This document shows positions 30,424-40,309 of a DNA stretch of 64,000 nucleotides, in pieces. Within the stretch, counting starts at the first letter, position 1, and each line of letters begins with the position of its first letter. The position numbers and the translations under genes are program-made. Source of the DNA: Thauera sp. K11 (GTDB lineage: Bacteria; Pseudomonadota; Gammaproteobacteria; Burkholderiales; Rhodocyclaceae); contig NZ_CP023439.1 of NCBI RefSeq assembly GCF_002354895.1, positions 4,526,001 to 4,590,000 on the forward strand, in the 5' to 3' direction. The notes below the pieces were generated by a model that was not told the origin of the DNA, did no database searches, and saw nothing but the letters and a program-made list of their open reading frames with translations.

Positions 30424-32940
30424 TCACTCGTCGCCCTCCCACATGCGCCCGGTGAAAACGTAGCAGCGCACCAGGCCCAGGCCGGGAACACGCACACGCT
30501 GCGCGATATGGCGTCCCTCGCCGGGTTCGATCCATCCGGCCTCAATCAGCGCCCGCGTTGCCGCCTTCGCGTCAAATCCCGCGCATACCTCGCGCCGGAA
30601 CACTTCGGGCAGCACCAGGAATTCGCGCCCGCCGTCGTCCATCGTGCGCACGAAGCCGGCCCGATTGACGATAGGCCGGTCATTGGGGAAGGCGTCATCC
30701 AGCAGCGCGAAGCGACTTGCGCCGTGCGCCTCGAAGAAGGCCCGCACCTGCCCCAGCATGGCGCGTTCCTCACGATTGCCGATGCCGCCGAAGCCTTCCA
30801 GCCAGGCGGCAAAGCATTTCCGCGCCGCCGTGGTCGCCTCGCCTTCGGCCCAGCCGGTCAGGCCATAGCCCGGCCCCACCAGATCGCACCCGCTGGCAAG
30901 CTCGCCAGCCATCGCCACCAGGCCGAAGCGCCGCGCAACGCGCAACACCTGCCCGGCGGCATCCTTCGGCGCAACGTCCGCCACGAATTGCTTGATGCCT
31001 GCCGCGATGAAGTCGGCCAGCTTGGCGCGGTCGGCCACGATGCAGCGCAACCAGGCCAGGCCCACCCCGCCGTGGTATCGGGTCGCGGCATCCTTCAAGG
31101 CCAGCGCCAGCGCCGCCGGGGTCGGTTGATCGTGCAGCGCCTCGAATGCGCCCATGCCTGCGCCTGCATCCGCGTCCAGATCAGCCAGGCGGATTTCCTG
31201 CCCGGCATTCACCTTGCGCCCGGCCCGCGCCATCAAGGCCGTCAGCGATTCCTCGCCCGCCGACAGGAACAGCAGCCGCCAGCGGGCAGACTGCCGCGCC
31301 GTGCCGGTGCGCGATGCCCGCGCCTTGCCTTGCCCATTCGCCAGCAGGTAGGCGGCTTCGCCTGCTTCCTTCGGGTCTATCTGGCTCAACTCGTCCAGGA
31401 TCAGCAGGCCATCGTTATGCAGCGCGGCCAGCCCTTCCAGCCCGTTCGCCGTCGCCCGCCATAGCCGGGGATAGGCCGATGGATCGCCCCACACGGAAGC
31501 CGCCACCTTGAGGGCGGTAGTCTTGCCCGACGATGACGCGCCCCGGAAGTGGAAGCCCCCGGAATCCTCGCCCACCACGTCGGCCAATGCGCCCGCGAAT
31601 GCCACGGACAGGGCGAACACCAGGCGGGAATTACCGGCGGCCAGTCGGCCCACGGAATCGCGCCATTCTTCCACGCTGCCCGCCACGGAGTAGGCCGGTT
31701 CGATGGCATGGGCATTCTGGAACACCACAATTTCCCCATCCTGCCCGATGGATTCAGCCGGGGTCACGAACACGCCCCCATGCCAGCCCAGCCGTTCCAC
31801 GCATCGCGCCCGATTCTCTACCGGCCAGACTTGCAGGAAGGACGCCAGCAGGTCGCGGGCTTTCTTGCCGGGCGAGATAGCCAGGCCCAGCCGCGCCAGT
31901 TCGCGCCGCACGTCCGCACCGTCGCCCTGCAACAGTTCCAGTGGCATCGCCCATTGATGGGTCACGCCGTCGTCGTCCTTCCATTCCAGCAAGCGCCCCC
32001 ACTCGCCAGACTTGGCGTCGCGGGTCATGGCCCGCACTTGCAAGGCGGAACAAATCCAGAGGGCGGGCAAGCGTTCGCCGTGCTTGTCGGTGCCGATGAA
32101 GGCCACGCCAGCGGGGGAAACTTCAAACTCCCCATTGCCATAGGCGCAGCGTTCGCCGCCGGTCGCGCCTTCGACATAGCGCCCGGTGCTTTGGGCTATG
32201 GTGCGCACTTCATCCACCGACAAGGGCGGGCAGCATTTCGCTTCGTTCTCGATTTGCAATGCCGCCTCGATGGCATCCACGGTCAGCCCTTTGCCGCGCA
32301 GTGACGCAGCCAGGCGGAACAGGGTGTCATTGCGCCGGCCTTCCGTGAAGCCCTCACCATCGGCCGCCAGGGCTTGCGCCTTGCGGTCGGGGGCAGGTTC
32401 GGTTTGCAGCGCATCCAGCAGCCAGGGCGGAACATCCGCCACGGTGTCGGCATGTTCCACCTCGCCGCCGTGGGCAGGCCACCAGACGATATAGCCGCCA
32501 TCGCCCCGCGTATCCAGCCCGTCGCCCAGCTTGCTCGCTGAGTTCTTCAACAGCTTGCCGTCGGGATTGCGGAACAGGTAGTGCGCCCCGCCGCCGCGCT
32601 TCGTTCGGTGGGTGCGAGTTTCCGGCAAGGCCCAGCCCTGCGCCTGCAACGTAGCAAAGCCGTCCTTGCCGTTCTTTACATCCACGTCCAGCACGAACAG
32701 GTCGGAAGCCTTGCCCGTCGGCACGCCCACCAGCGCATCCCGCCATTGCGCGGCCCAAGCGGCAACCTGCCCGGCATCCGTGGTCGCATCCTTGAAGCCG
32801 TGCGCCGTGCGTGGGTTCTTGCCGTCGGGATTCTTCGGCTTGCCGTCGGCTTGAATCTTCCCGTTCGGCTTCTCCCAGCAGGGAAAAACGGGGATGCCTT
32901 GCGCCAGCAGGGGGGCGGCACGATCAGCAAAGGTCGTCAT
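30424..32940 (-). CDS. Primase-polymerase / DUF927 helicase replication protein
   Basis: 838 residues. N-terminal bifunctional primase-polymerase domain (residues about 5-185) with DLFVLDVDVKNG (catalytic acids) and TKRGGGAHYLF (His). The middle to C-terminal part is DUF927 with the P-loop GASSSGKTTAL and ILDELSQID (Walker B). This is a one-protein initiator/primase/helicase in the style of P4 alpha. Together with the iteron cluster after its stop it should let the excised element replicate. It overlaps the preceding small gene by 17 bp. Confidence 0.88.
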   Translation of the reverse strand: MTTFADRAAPLLAQGIPVFPCWEKPNGKIQADGKPKNPDGKNPRTAHGFKDATTDAGQVAAWAAQWRDALVGVPTGKASDLFVLDVDVKNGKDGFATLQAQGWALPETRTHRTKRGGGAHYLFRNPDGKLLKNSASKLGDGLDTRGDGGYIVWWPAHGGEVEHADTVADVPPWLLDALQTEPAPDRKAQALAADGEGFTEGRRNDTLFRLAASLRGKGLTVDAIEAALQIENEAKCCPPLSVDEVRTIAQSTGRYVEGATGGERCAYGNGEFEVSPAGVAFIGTDKHGERLPALWICSALQVRAMTRDAKSGEWGRLLEWKDDDGVTHQWAMPLELLQGDGADVRRELARLGLAISPGKKARDLLASFLQVWPVENRARCVERLGWHGGVFVTPAESIGQDGEIVVFQNAHAIEPAYSVAGSVEEWRDSVGRLAAGNSRLVFALSVAFAGALADVVGEDSGGFHFRGASSSGKTTALKVAASVWGDPSAYPRLWRATANGLEGLAALHNDGLLILDELSQIDPKEAGEAAYLLANGQGKARASRTGTARQSARWRLLFLSAGEESLTALMARAGRKVNAGQEIRLADLDADAGAGMGAFEALHDQPTPAALALALKDAATRYHGGVGLAWLRCIVADRAKLADFIAAGIKQFVADVAPKDAAGQVLRVARRFGLVAMAGELASGCDLVGPGYGLTGWAEGEATTAARKCFAAWLEGFGGIGNREERAMLGQVRAFFEAHGASRFALLDDAFPNDRPIVNRAGFVRTMDDGGREFLVLPEVFRREVCAGFDAKAATRALIEAGWIEPGEGRHIAQRVRVPGLGLVRCYVFTGRMWEGDE

Positions 32941-33223
32941 GCTGCACCGTCGCTTTCCGATAGTTCAGCCAATCGGGCAGGCTGTCCCATTCGCTACCGA
33001 AGTTGAGCACCTGACCATCCGGGCAGAGGATCGCCGGGTCTTCGCCGTTCAGCACTTCGCGCACGGTCACAGGCCAGGTGCAGCCGAGTTCATCCAGCGC
33101 CCAGGCAATGACAGGCTCCCGCGATGCCTCGCAGATCGCGCCGGCTTCATCGAAGCATGGCGTCAGAACGTAGAATCCGGGCAGGGCAGGCGTGACAAAC
33201 AGAATCTTGTCGTCGTTAAGCAT
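32924..33223 (-). CDS. Hypothetical protein preceding the primase
   Basis: 99 residues, acidic, with several tryptophans and prolines (PGFYVLTPCFDEAG, EWDSLPDWLNYRK). No recognised domain. It overlaps the primase start by 17 bp and lies 10 bp after alpA, so all three are one transcript. Confidence 0.65.
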   Translation of the reverse strand: MLNDDKILFVTPALPGFYVLTPCFDEAGAICEASREPVIAWALDELGCTWPVTVREVLNGEDPAILCPDGQVLNFGSEWDSLPDWLNYRKATVQHDDLC

Positions 33224-33233
33224 GGCTCGCCCC

Positions 33234-33470
33234 TTATGCCTTACGGCTCTTCTGGATTTGGGCGGCCAGCCAGCCCTCTATTTCGGCCTCGACCCAGCCG
33301 ACAGCCTTTGCGCCGACAGCTACAGGTTTTGGGAAGGAGGGGTCGTAGTCGCTGGGCCGCTTGGGATTGCGCCGCAGCTTCGCGTAGATGGTGGAACGGG
33401 AAAGCCCGGTGCGGGCTTCAACCTGCTTGCGCCGAAGGATCGTCAGCGCATTTTGGATTTGTGCGGCCAT
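33234..33470 (-). CDS. alpA: AlpA-family transcriptional regulator
   Basis: 78 residues from ATG 33470, chosen for GGAG at 8-bp spacing; an ATG 45 bp upstream lacks this. A MerR-like HTH is clear: ILRRKQVEARTGLSRSTIYAKLRR, then FPKPVAVGAKAVGWVEAEIEGWLAAQ. AlpA proteins switch on satellite or prophage excision and replication genes, which fits its place upstream of the primase. Confidence 0.9.
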   Translation of the reverse strand: MAAQIQNALTILRRKQVEARTGLSRSTIYAKLRRNPKRPSDYDPSFPKPVAVGAKAVGWVEAEIEGWLAAQIQKSRKA

Positions 33471-33635
33471 GCTCGTAACTCCGTAGCACTCGCCGGAACA
33501 TACCGGCATGGACACGGATTGAATGCCACACGAGCGAGGGGAAATAGCCTCAGTCGATGCGGAGAATTGGGCGCGGACAACTCGAAAAATCGTCCCGGGA
33601 CTGCGCCACTACTCGCGCCGCGAGGGCGCGGGGAA

Positions 33636-34343
33636 TTACTTGCGCGGCCCGGTAGGTAGGCCGTCAGCCCGCAGTATCGTCGCCATAACCTCGGCCGTTC
33701 GATTCGATACCCCTTGCTGTTTCAGCCACTCGATAACCTGCTGATTCGTGGGCGCGGTCGTGTTGTCGGCGGGATCGTAGAGCTTCCAGAATCTGTCGGC
33801 GGCCGTTGCCAGCTTTCGTAGCAGTTCCGTTTCGTAATCCCCCCACGGCCATTTGGCGCCGCCCCCAACTCGCAGCCCTTCCGGTGCCACTGGATAGCCG
33901 CCCGCCGCATTGGGGCGGGGGAATTCATCCGGCAAGGCCCAGGCCAGACCACGCGCCCAGGTCACGAAGTCGGCAACCTTTACCACAGTGCGTTCGGCAT
34001 TCGCCGTGCCGTCGGCAATCGGTAGCACTCCACGAGGGGCGAGGTTCCCGGCAGCAATGCCCACACGCTGCAAAAAATCATGCAGCAGGGAGGCCCGCTT
34101 CGCGCCTTCGGCCGCGTCCTCAAGCGGATAGAGTTCATCCGAATCCGTGCCGTTGAAATGAGGAATGGCAACTTGCAGCACCCACCCAGGGGAAGCAAAG
34201 GCCGGGTGCAGGCCCACGGACAGGGCGCAGAGGGAACCCAATTCCAGCGCGGGGTATTGGGCGAGATAGGCCCAATCGGGGGCGAATATGTCCCACCCCT
34301 TCACGCGCGCCGCCACGGTTAAGTCGTCGTTGTTGTCCATCAT
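33636..34343 (-). CDS. Hypothetical protein of the satellite-like element
   Basis: 235 residues, soluble. The N-terminal half has many aromatic residues (GWDIFAPDWAYLAQYPALELGSLCALSVGLHP) and the C terminus ends in a small helical region (TNQQVIEWLKQQGVSNRTAEVMATILR) that may be a helix-turn-helix. Such proteins of unknown role are common between integrase and AlpA genes in proteobacterial islands. Two adjacent ATGs could start it. Confidence 0.7.
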   Translation of the reverse strand: MMDNNDDLTVAARVKGWDIFAPDWAYLAQYPALELGSLCALSVGLHPAFASPGWVLQVAIPHFNGTDSDELYPLEDAAEGAKRASLLHDFLQRVGIAAGNLAPRGVLPIADGTANAERTVVKVADFVTWARGLAWALPDEFPRPNAAGGYPVAPEGLRVGGGAKWPWGDYETELLRKLATAADRFWKLYDPADNTTAPTNQQVIEWLKQQGVSNRTAEVMATILRADGLPTGPRK

Positions 34344-34437
34344 CGCGCCCCTTCACGCTCGCCCCTTGAATGGGTGCCGCGCCGGCCGGGCAAGGGTTCC
34401 CGGTGTTCGCCCCGTCGGGCTAGGCGCGGCTTGATCG

Positions 34438-34890
34438 TCATTCTTTTGGCTTTGGTGCCGGCGTTGCCTGCTGCCGCCGATTTGCTTCGGCTCGCTGCAT
34501 CAATACCAGCTTGACCGCCAGTTCCTTCGTTGCCTTCATGCGTTCCGAATACAAGCGGTAGCGGGTTTCCGGCGAGAGGGTCGAAGCATCGAGCATCGCC
34601 TCGTATTCCTGCCCGCACTGGTCGGCGGTTGCCGTGGCAATGTCGGATGCCGGGGAAACCCGGTCATCCATCGAGGCAACGGCTCGCCACATGCACACTT
34701 GCCACGTGGCCTTGGCGTCGTCCATTTTTAAAATCCGCTCGCACCGTTCCGCCTGCTGGTTGAAGTCGGGGGCGTCCGGCATGACCTTCTGTTCAGCCAG
34801 GCATCGGGCCACCCGATCCCCGTAAGGCTCAGCGAATGCAGCACCAGCAGCGATTGCGCCGGCCAGCAGTAGCAAACGGATAACCTTCAT
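34438..34890 (-). CDS. Hypothetical secreted protein
   Basis: 150 residues from ATG 34890 behind GGAGGGGG. It has a typical signal peptide (MKVIRLLLLAGAIAAGAAFA, cleavage after AFA) and then a helical domain with four cysteines that could form disulfides, ending in a charged Q/K/P-rich tail. Exported to the periplasm; no known family. It is unusual cargo within a replication/integration cluster. Confidence 0.7.
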   Translation of the reverse strand: MKVIRLLLLAGAIAAGAAFAEPYGDRVARCLAEQKVMPDAPDFNQQAERCERILKMDDAKATWQVCMWRAVASMDDRVSPASDIATATADQCGQEYEAMLDASTLSPETRYRLYSERMKATKELAVKLVLMQRAEANRRQQATPAPKPKE

Positions 34891-34932
34891 GGTGCCCCCT
34901 CCTGTCAAATAGCCGCCCGAAGGCGGCCCGGT

Positions 34933-35211
34933 TCATGCGGCTTTGACTGCTGCCAGATTCGGGAAGCGAACCGCACACGCGGCCCTGAAACCGTCGTTGC
35001 AGAAATCCTTTGCCTGTCCCAAAAGAGCATCAATTGCCCATAGGGTGTTACTCACTTCCTCGAAGGACATCACGTCCCCGAAGTGGATACCTTCCTCGTC
35101 CTGCTGGCAGTTCTCCGTCAGTGATCGCAATACCGCCCGCGCCTGGCATAGCCGCATGGCGACGTCGTCGAAGTGGTCGGTCAGCGGTTTGATATTCTCT
35201 TGGTCAGCCAT
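34933..35211 (-). CDS. Small hypothetical protein
   Basis: 92 residues, helical and acidic (DDVAMRLCQARAVLRSLTENC, FEEVSNTLWAIDALLGQAKDF). No recognised domain. Same strand as its neighbours in the element. Confidence 0.6.
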   Translation of the reverse strand: MADQENIKPLTDHFDDVAMRLCQARAVLRSLTENCQQDEEGIHFGDVMSFEEVSNTLWAIDALLGQAKDFCNDGFRAACAVRFPNLAAVKAA

Positions 35212-35298
35212 GATGCACCCCTTTATGTCGTTGCATTGTGGTTAGGGCCGCCCAGGTGTTCCCGCACCTCGGCGGCCCGCTTGCCTGAAACCGTCAGG

Positions 35299-35640
35299 CT
35301 ACGGAAAGACGATGACCTTGCGGCCGTCGTATTCAACTTGGTATTCATCCCCGACGAAGCGGGCCAACTCGAAAGCCAGCATCCGCCCCTCGTCCTTGAA
35401 CCTCTCCCAGGGGAATGCATCAGGCCGTTCCGGGAGATAGTCGTCATACCATTCAATCCAGCGGGCGAAGCGTTCCGCCAGCCAGTCGGGCAGGCCCAGG
35501 GCTTCATGGCTCGCCATACTTACCGGCCCTTGCCCCGGCTCGCTGCCCGCTTGCGGATACCAGATGCCGCTGCTTCCCCAATCAGGCCAGACGCGCAAGC
35601 GGCCACGGTCGTATTCCATCCACTGCGCCCCCATGGTCAT
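35299..35640 (-). CDS. Small hypothetical protein next to the integrase
   Basis: 113 residues, very rich in Trp, Pro and aromatic residues (RLRVWPDWGSSGIWYPQAGSEPG, ARWIEWYDDYLPERPDAFPWERFK). It overlaps the integrase stop by 4 bp, so it is translated from the same message. Function unknown; an excisionase role cannot be supported from sequence. Confidence 0.6.
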   Translation of the reverse strand: MTMGAQWMEYDRGRLRVWPDWGSSGIWYPQAGSEPGQGPVSMASHEALGLPDWLAERFARWIEWYDDYLPERPDAFPWERFKDEGRMLAFELARFVGDEYQVEYDGRKVIVFP

Positions 35641-36941
35641 GCCGCCCGATACGCTTTGCCGAAAGGCCCGATGATGACCTTGCCGCGCCCGTCCTGAATC
35701 TGGCTATCCACGAAGTCGGCCCACCATTGCAGCATTTCGCGCCGCTGGTCGGCATACTGCGCCCGGTTATAGACGCCCCGGATGCCCTTGGTTTCATGGG
35801 CCAGCGCCTTCTCGATCCAGTCGCTATTGAAGCCAGCTTCATGCAGATGGGTGGAAGCCGTGCGCCGGAAGTCATGAATCACGAAGTCGCGCACCTCGAT
35901 TTCCAGCGCTCGCACCGCAACGTTCAAGGTGCTTTTCGCAATCGGCTGTTTCAGGTCACCACGGCTGGGGAACACCCAGCCGGAACCGCTCGCCAAGCCC
36001 TTCAATTCCTCGAACATCGCCACCACCTGGCGGGACAGGGGAACGAGGTGCGGCTTGTCCTTCTTCATGCGCTCGCCGGGGATAGACCACTCGGCGCGGT
36101 CAAGGTCGATTTCCTCCCACTTGGCCTCGATCAGTTCCGATTTTCGCACCATGCACAGGATCAGCAGATGCAGCGCCAGCTTGTGTGCCCGCTTCATGCT
36201 GGATTGGTAGATGGCCCGCAACAGCCGCCCGATTTCCTCTGGCGTCAGGGCCACGTCGCGGCTCTTGGCCTGTGCGATGAACTTCGCCTCGATGGCCGCC
36301 GCTGGGTTGAACGTGGTTTTCTCCCGCGCAATGGCGTAGGCAAACAGCCGTTTCAGCACGTTTCGGGTTTGCAGGGCCATCTGGTCGGCCCCGCGATTCT
36401 TGATCTTGTCGGTAATCGCCAGAATGTCGGTCACGGTCACGTCGGCAACCTGCTTCGCGCCGATGGCCGGAATCACGTCCTTATCCAGTACCCGCTTCAC
36501 GTTGCGCGGGTTACTGTTGGCAGGCTCCACAATCTCGGCATACCACCGCCGGGCGAAGGCTTCCACGGTGTCGGCGGCCTCTTTCACCTTCGCCCGCTCC
36601 ACGGCCTTCATGCACCAGTTGCGGACGAAGGCTTGCGCCATTTCCTTGACGGCGGGGGCGGCATCGTCCGGGACAGGATCGCCGCGCTTCAAGGCCATGG
36701 GGGACAGGCCGCGCCCGGCCAGCGCCTTGCAGTCGTCCCGCCAGGTGCGGGCTTCGCCCAGGGAATAAGTGGGGTAGTCGCCCAGCGTCACCTTTTCCTG
36801 CTTCCCGGCGAGCCGGTAGCGCAGCCGCCAGACTTTCGCCCCTCCGGGCATCACTTCCACGAACAGCCCGCCCTCGTCGGCTTCCTGATATGCCTTCTCG
36901 CCGGGCTTGAGATTCCGCAGCTTCGTATCCGTCAGTGCCAT
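35637..36941 (-). CDS. int: Tyrosine integrase of the proximal element
   Basis: 434 residues from ATG 36941 (GGAGGG upstream). DUF4102 arm-binding domain (LRNLKPGEKAYQEADEGGLFVEVMPGGAKVWRLRYRLAGK), core-binding domain, catalytic residues in MVRKSELIEAK, HDFRRTASTHLH and GIRGVYNRAQY. Related to but clearly different from the integrase at 27804-28994. Its promoter side faces mnmE, with eight TGGGCACA repeats and the attachment core between them. Insertion at the mnmE 3' end parallels SGI1. Confidence 0.94.
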   Translation of the reverse strand: MALTDTKLRNLKPGEKAYQEADEGGLFVEVMPGGAKVWRLRYRLAGKQEKVTLGDYPTYSLGEARTWRDDCKALAGRGLSPMALKRGDPVPDDAAPAVKEMAQAFVRNWCMKAVERAKVKEAADTVEAFARRWYAEIVEPANSNPRNVKRVLDKDVIPAIGAKQVADVTVTDILAITDKIKNRGADQMALQTRNVLKRLFAYAIAREKTTFNPAAAIEAKFIAQAKSRDVALTPEEIGRLLRAIYQSSMKRAHKLALHLLILCMVRKSELIEAKWEEIDLDRAEWSIPGERMKKDKPHLVPLSRQVVAMFEELKGLASGSGWVFPSRGDLKQPIAKSTLNVAVRALEIEVRDFVIHDFRRTASTHLHEAGFNSDWIEKALAHETKGIRGVYNRAQYADQRREMLQWWADFVDSQIQDGRGKVIIGPFGKAYRAA

Positions 36942-36963
36942 GATTCCACCCTCCACCATTGCG

Positions 36964-37174
36964 TGTGCCCATGATCGTGCGGCTTCATGGGCACACTCGA
37001 AACCCTTGGGCACACAGCCTGAATGCCGCGTCTGGCGCAGAATTCAGCCGTTCATGCCCGCCACCTGTGCCCATCAATAGCCGATTTCTCCGCCCCTTAC
37101 TGCTGGGCATTGGGCACAGACTTTGTGCCCATGGCCTCAAGGAGAACACCGCCATGGGCACAATCATGGGCACA
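36964..37174. repeat. Right arm-type repeats of the proximal element
   Basis: Eight copies of TGGGCACA in both orientations, starting at 36964, 36988, 37007, 37066, 37111, 37124, 37155 and 37167. They occupy the gap between the integrase start and the attachment core and recur twice at the other end of the element. Likely integrase arm sites, which would also let the integrase repress its own promoter. Confidence 0.7.
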
Positions 37175-37214
37175 AGTTTATGCGGATTCAATCGGAACAT
37201 GCAAGCCCATTACA

Positions 37215-37244
37215 GAACAAAAAGCCCGCAGTTACGCGGGCTTT
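37215..37244 (-). terminator. Rho-independent terminator downstream of mnmE
   Basis: On the minus strand GAAAGCCCGC pairs with GCGGGCTTT and is followed by T residues. It is positioned 44 bp after the mnmE stop but inside the inserted element, so it appears to have been supplied by the element and would protect it from read-through of the rpmH-mnmE operon. Confidence 0.75.
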
Positions 37245-37287
37245 CAAGGGTTTTTGCGGAAGCACCCGGACTATGCCGGAACGCTCA

Positions 37288-38640
37288 CTATTTTCCGATA
37301 CAGAAGCGCGAGAAGATCACCCCCAACAGGTCGTCGGCAGTGAACTCGCCGGTGATCTCGCCAAGGCTGTCTTGCGCCAGCCGCAGTTCCTCCGCGAGGA
37401 GTTCGAGCGCACGGGCCTGCTCGCCGGCTTCGATCACATGCCCGAGCGCCTCGCGCAGCGCGCGCAGGTGCCGCTCGCGCGCCAGGATCACGTCCTCGCC
37501 ATGCGCATGCCAGCCGGCGACCCGCAGCAGTTCGGCTCGCACCAGGTCGACCCCCACTCCGGTCCTGGCCGACACGAACAGGCGCACCCTGCCCCCGGAC
37601 TCGGCGCGCTGCGGCGCCTGGCCCGCCAGGTCGATCTTGTTCGCCACAACGATGCGCTCGATCCCGGCCGGCAATCGCGCGTCGATGCCGGACGACGCAT
37701 CCTGCGCCGAACTGGCGTCGGCCAGCAGCAGGATCACGTCCGCGCGCTGGATCTCGCGCCAGGTGCGCTCGATGCCGATCCGTTCCACCGTGTCCGCGGT
37801 GTCGCGCAGGCCGGCGGTATCGATGATGTGCAGCGGGATGCCCTCGATCTGTATCGTCTCGCGCAGCGCATCGCGCGTGGTGCCGGCGATCTCGGTGACG
37901 ATCGCCCTGTCCTCGCCGGCAAGCTGGTTCAACAGGCTGGACTTGCCGACATTGGGTTCGCCCACCAGCACGACGTTGAGCCCGCTGCGCAGCAGGGCGC
38001 CCTGCCGGGCACGGTCGAGCACGCCTTCGAGCCGGGCGCGCAGTTCCGCCAGCCGCGGCAGGGCGCGCGTGCGTTCGAGGAATTCGATCTCTTCCTCGGG
38101 AAAATCGAGCGTCGCCTCGACCAGCATGCGCAGATCGATCAGCCCGTCGCGGATGCGATGGATCTCTTCCGAGAAACGGCCCGACAGCGAGCGCACCGCC
38201 GAACGCGCCGCCGCGGCGGTCGAAGCCTCGATCAGGTCTGCCACGCCCTCGGCCTGGGCCAGGTCGAGCTTGCCGTTGAGGAAGGCGCGCCGCGTGAACT
38301 CGCCCGGCTCGGCCACGCGCGCGCCGAGCTGCAGGCAGCGTTCCAGCAGCAATTGCATCACCACCGGGCCGCCGTGCCCCTGCAGTTCGACGACGTCCTC
38401 ACCGGTAAAGGACGCCGGCGCGGGGAAGAAAAGACAAAGGCCCTCGTCGATCGCCTCGCCCGCTTCGTCGAGGAAGCGGGCAAAGCGGGCGACGCGGGCC
38501 TCTGGTTCGCGTCCGGTCAGCGTGCGGGCGAACTCGCTCAGCCCGTTGCCGGAGACGCGCACGACACCGATGCCTCCGCGGCCCGGTGCCGTGGCGATGG
38601 CGGCGATCGTGTCAGGCCGCCTTGCCGCCGGCGTTTCCAC
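37288..38640 (-). CDS. mnmE: tRNA-5-carboxymethylaminomethyl-2-thiouridine GTPase MnmE
   Basis: 450 residues. N-terminal tetrahydrofolate-binding domain ([22 protein letters not shown]), then a G domain with [12 protein letters not shown], the EIAGTTRD switch, DTAGL and NKID, and the conserved C-terminal FCIGK with the essential cysteine. With MnmG it modifies wobble U34 of tRNAs. The GTG start overlaps yidC by 29 bp. The 3' end is the integration site of the island but the encoded C terminus is restored intact. Confidence 0.96.
   Translation of the reverse strand: METPAARRPDTIAAIATAPGRGGIGVVRVSGNGLSEFARTLTGREPEARVARFARFLDEAGEAIDEGLCLFFPAPASFTGEDVVELQGHGGPVVMQLLLERCLQLGARVAEPGEFTRRAFLNGKLDLAQAEGVADLIEASTAAAARSAVRSLSGRFSEEIHRIRDGLIDLRMLVEATLDFPEEEIEFLERTRALPRLAELRARLEGVLDRARQGALLRSGLNVVLVGEPNVGKSSLLNQLAGEDRAIVTEIAGTTRDALRETIQIEGIPLHIIDTAGLRDTADTVERIGIERTWREIQRADVILLLADASSAQDASSGIDARLPAGIERIVVANKIDLAGQAPQRAESGGRVRLFVSARTGVGVDLVRAELLRVAGWHAHGEDVILARERHLRALREALGHVIEAGEQARALELLAEELRLAQDSLGEITGEFTADDLLGVIFSRFCIGK
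37295..37307. other. Attachment core at the mnmE 3' end
   Basis: CCGATACAGAAGC covers codons for FCIG of MnmE and is repeated exactly at 29182-29194. It marks the right end of the proximal element. Confidence 0.75.
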
Positions 38641-40276
38641 TCTCGATCATCCGCGTGATCTGCCACTGCTGGGCGATCGACAGAATGTTGTTCACCACCC
38701 AGTACAGCACCAGGCCGGACGGGAACCACAGGAACATGAAGGTGAACACGATGGGCATCGCCATCATCACCTTGGCCTGGATGGGATCGGGCGGCGTCGG
38801 GTTGAGCTTCATCTGGATCAGCATCGACACGCCCATGATGATCGGCAGGATGAAGTACGGGTCCTTGGCCGACAGGTCGGTGATCCAGCCCAGCCACGGC
38901 GCCTGGCGCATCTCGACGCTGCCCAGCAGCACCCAGTACAGCGCGATGAACACCGGGATCTGCACCAGGATCGGCAGGCAGCCGCCGAGCGGGTTGATCT
39001 TCTCGGTGCGGTAGAGATTCATCATCTCCTGCTGCATCTTGACCTTGTCGTTGCCGTGCAGCTCCTTCATGCGCTGCAGGCGCGGGCCGAGCACGCGCAT
39101 CTTCGCCATCGACTTGTAGCTCGCCGCCGACAGCGGGAAGAAGACGAGCTTGAGCAGCACGGTGACGAGGATGATCGCCCAGCCCCAGTTGCCGGTCAGC
39201 TTGTGCAGCCAGGCCAGCACCCAGAACAGCGGCGCGGCGATGACGGTCAGCCAGCCGTAGTCGACCACCAGATCCAGCCCGGGCGCGATGTCGTGCAGCT
39301 TGTCCTGCTCCTGCGGGCCGGCGTAGAGGCGCGTCTCCACCTTGCCGGAGGCGTCGTCCGCGATCTGCGCCACCGGCAGGATCACGCCGGCGGAATACAT
39401 GTCGCTGCCCAGCGCGCGGGCGAAGAATTCGCGCTGCACGCCCTGGGCCGGCAGCCATGCGCTGACGAAGTAATGCTGCACCAGCGCCACCCAGCCGTCC
39501 GGGGCCGTCTTGGCGAACTTGGCCTTGCCTTCGCCGATCTCCGAGAACTTCACCTTCTGGAACTTTGCCCCGTCGGTGTAGAAGGCCGGGCCGATGAAGG
39601 TCTGCACGCCGCCGAAACCTTCCGGCGTCTCCGCCGGCTGGCCGTCGCGGGTGAGCTGGAAATAGGCATGCGGTTCGATCGCCTTGCCGCTGGCATTGCG
39701 GATGTCATACGCCACGTCCACCAGGTAGCTGCCGCGCTTGAACGTCATGACCTTGGCCACGCGGATGCCGTTCTGCTCCGGCGCCTCGAGGCGCAGCACC
39801 ACCGCATCCTCGCCGTCCTTGAGCTTGAGTTCGCCACCGGGCAGCGCGAACAGCGTCTTGTGCGTCGGCAGCCCTTCGCCGATGAGGCCCGTCTGCGCCG
39901 TATAGACGTGCGCGGAGCCGTCGTCGAACAGCAGGAAGGGCTTGCTGTGGTCTTCCTTCTGCTTGTGCTGCTTCAGCTCGAGGCGGACGATATCGCCGCC
40001 CTGGGCCGACACTTCGGCGCGCAGCAGGTCGGTTTCCACCGCCACGCGCGCGGCGCTCGCCACCGCGGCGGCGGCCTGCTCGCCCGGCACGCCGGCCTGG
40101 GGGGCTGCCAGGGTTGCGCTCGGCGTCGGCACCGAAGCGTCCGCTGCCGGCGACGCGGCTCCGGCGGATGCCGCGGTCGGCGCGGGCGCCGGCTGGTTGT
40201 GCTTGACCCAGCCTTCCCACAGCATGACGATGGAAAAGGCGAAGACGAGAAAGAGGATGAGGCGTCGTTGATCCAT
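38612..40276 (-). CDS. yidC: Membrane protein insertase YidC
   Basis: 554 residues from ATG 40276; a TTG eight codons upstream is also open. N-terminal membrane anchor ([20 protein letters not shown]), an Ala/Pro-rich stretch and large periplasmic beta domain (to about residue 340), then the five-helix insertase core including [23 protein letters not shown]. It inserts proteins into the inner membrane with or without SecYEG. Confidence 0.97.
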   Translation of the reverse strand: MDQRRLILFLVFAFSIVMLWEGWVKHNQPAPAPTAASAGAASPAADASVPTPSATLAAPQAGVPGEQAAAAVASAARVAVETDLLRAEVSAQGGDIVRLELKQHKQKEDHSKPFLLFDDGSAHVYTAQTGLIGEGLPTHKTLFALPGGELKLKDGEDAVVLRLEAPEQNGIRVAKVMTFKRGSYLVDVAYDIRNASGKAIEPHAYFQLTRDGQPAETPEGFGGVQTFIGPAFYTDGAKFQKVKFSEIGEGKAKFAKTAPDGWVALVQHYFVSAWLPAQGVQREFFARALGSDMYSAGVILPVAQIADDASGKVETRLYAGPQEQDKLHDIAPGLDLVVDYGWLTVIAAPLFWVLAWLHKLTGNWGWAIILVTVLLKLVFFPLSAASYKSMAKMRVLGPRLQRMKELHGNDKVKMQQEMMNLYRTEKINPLGGCLPILVQIPVFIALYWVLLGSVEMRQAPWLGWITDLSAKDPYFILPIIMGVSMLIQMKLNPTPPDPIQAKVMMAMPIVFTFMFLWFPSGLVLYWVVNNILSIAQQWQITRMIESGNAGGKAA

Positions 40277-40309
40277 CGGAGTGGTCTTATCGTTGGTCAA
40301 GAGACAGAG

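Noticed and set aside
30101..30535. Leftward open frames rich in VPT and GTGGN repeats
   Set aside because: They only translate the GTGGGAACA iterons; no start signal or protein-like composition.
37200..37310. tRNA gene as integration target
   Set aside because: No cloverleaf can be drawn here; the duplicated core is the mnmE coding end.
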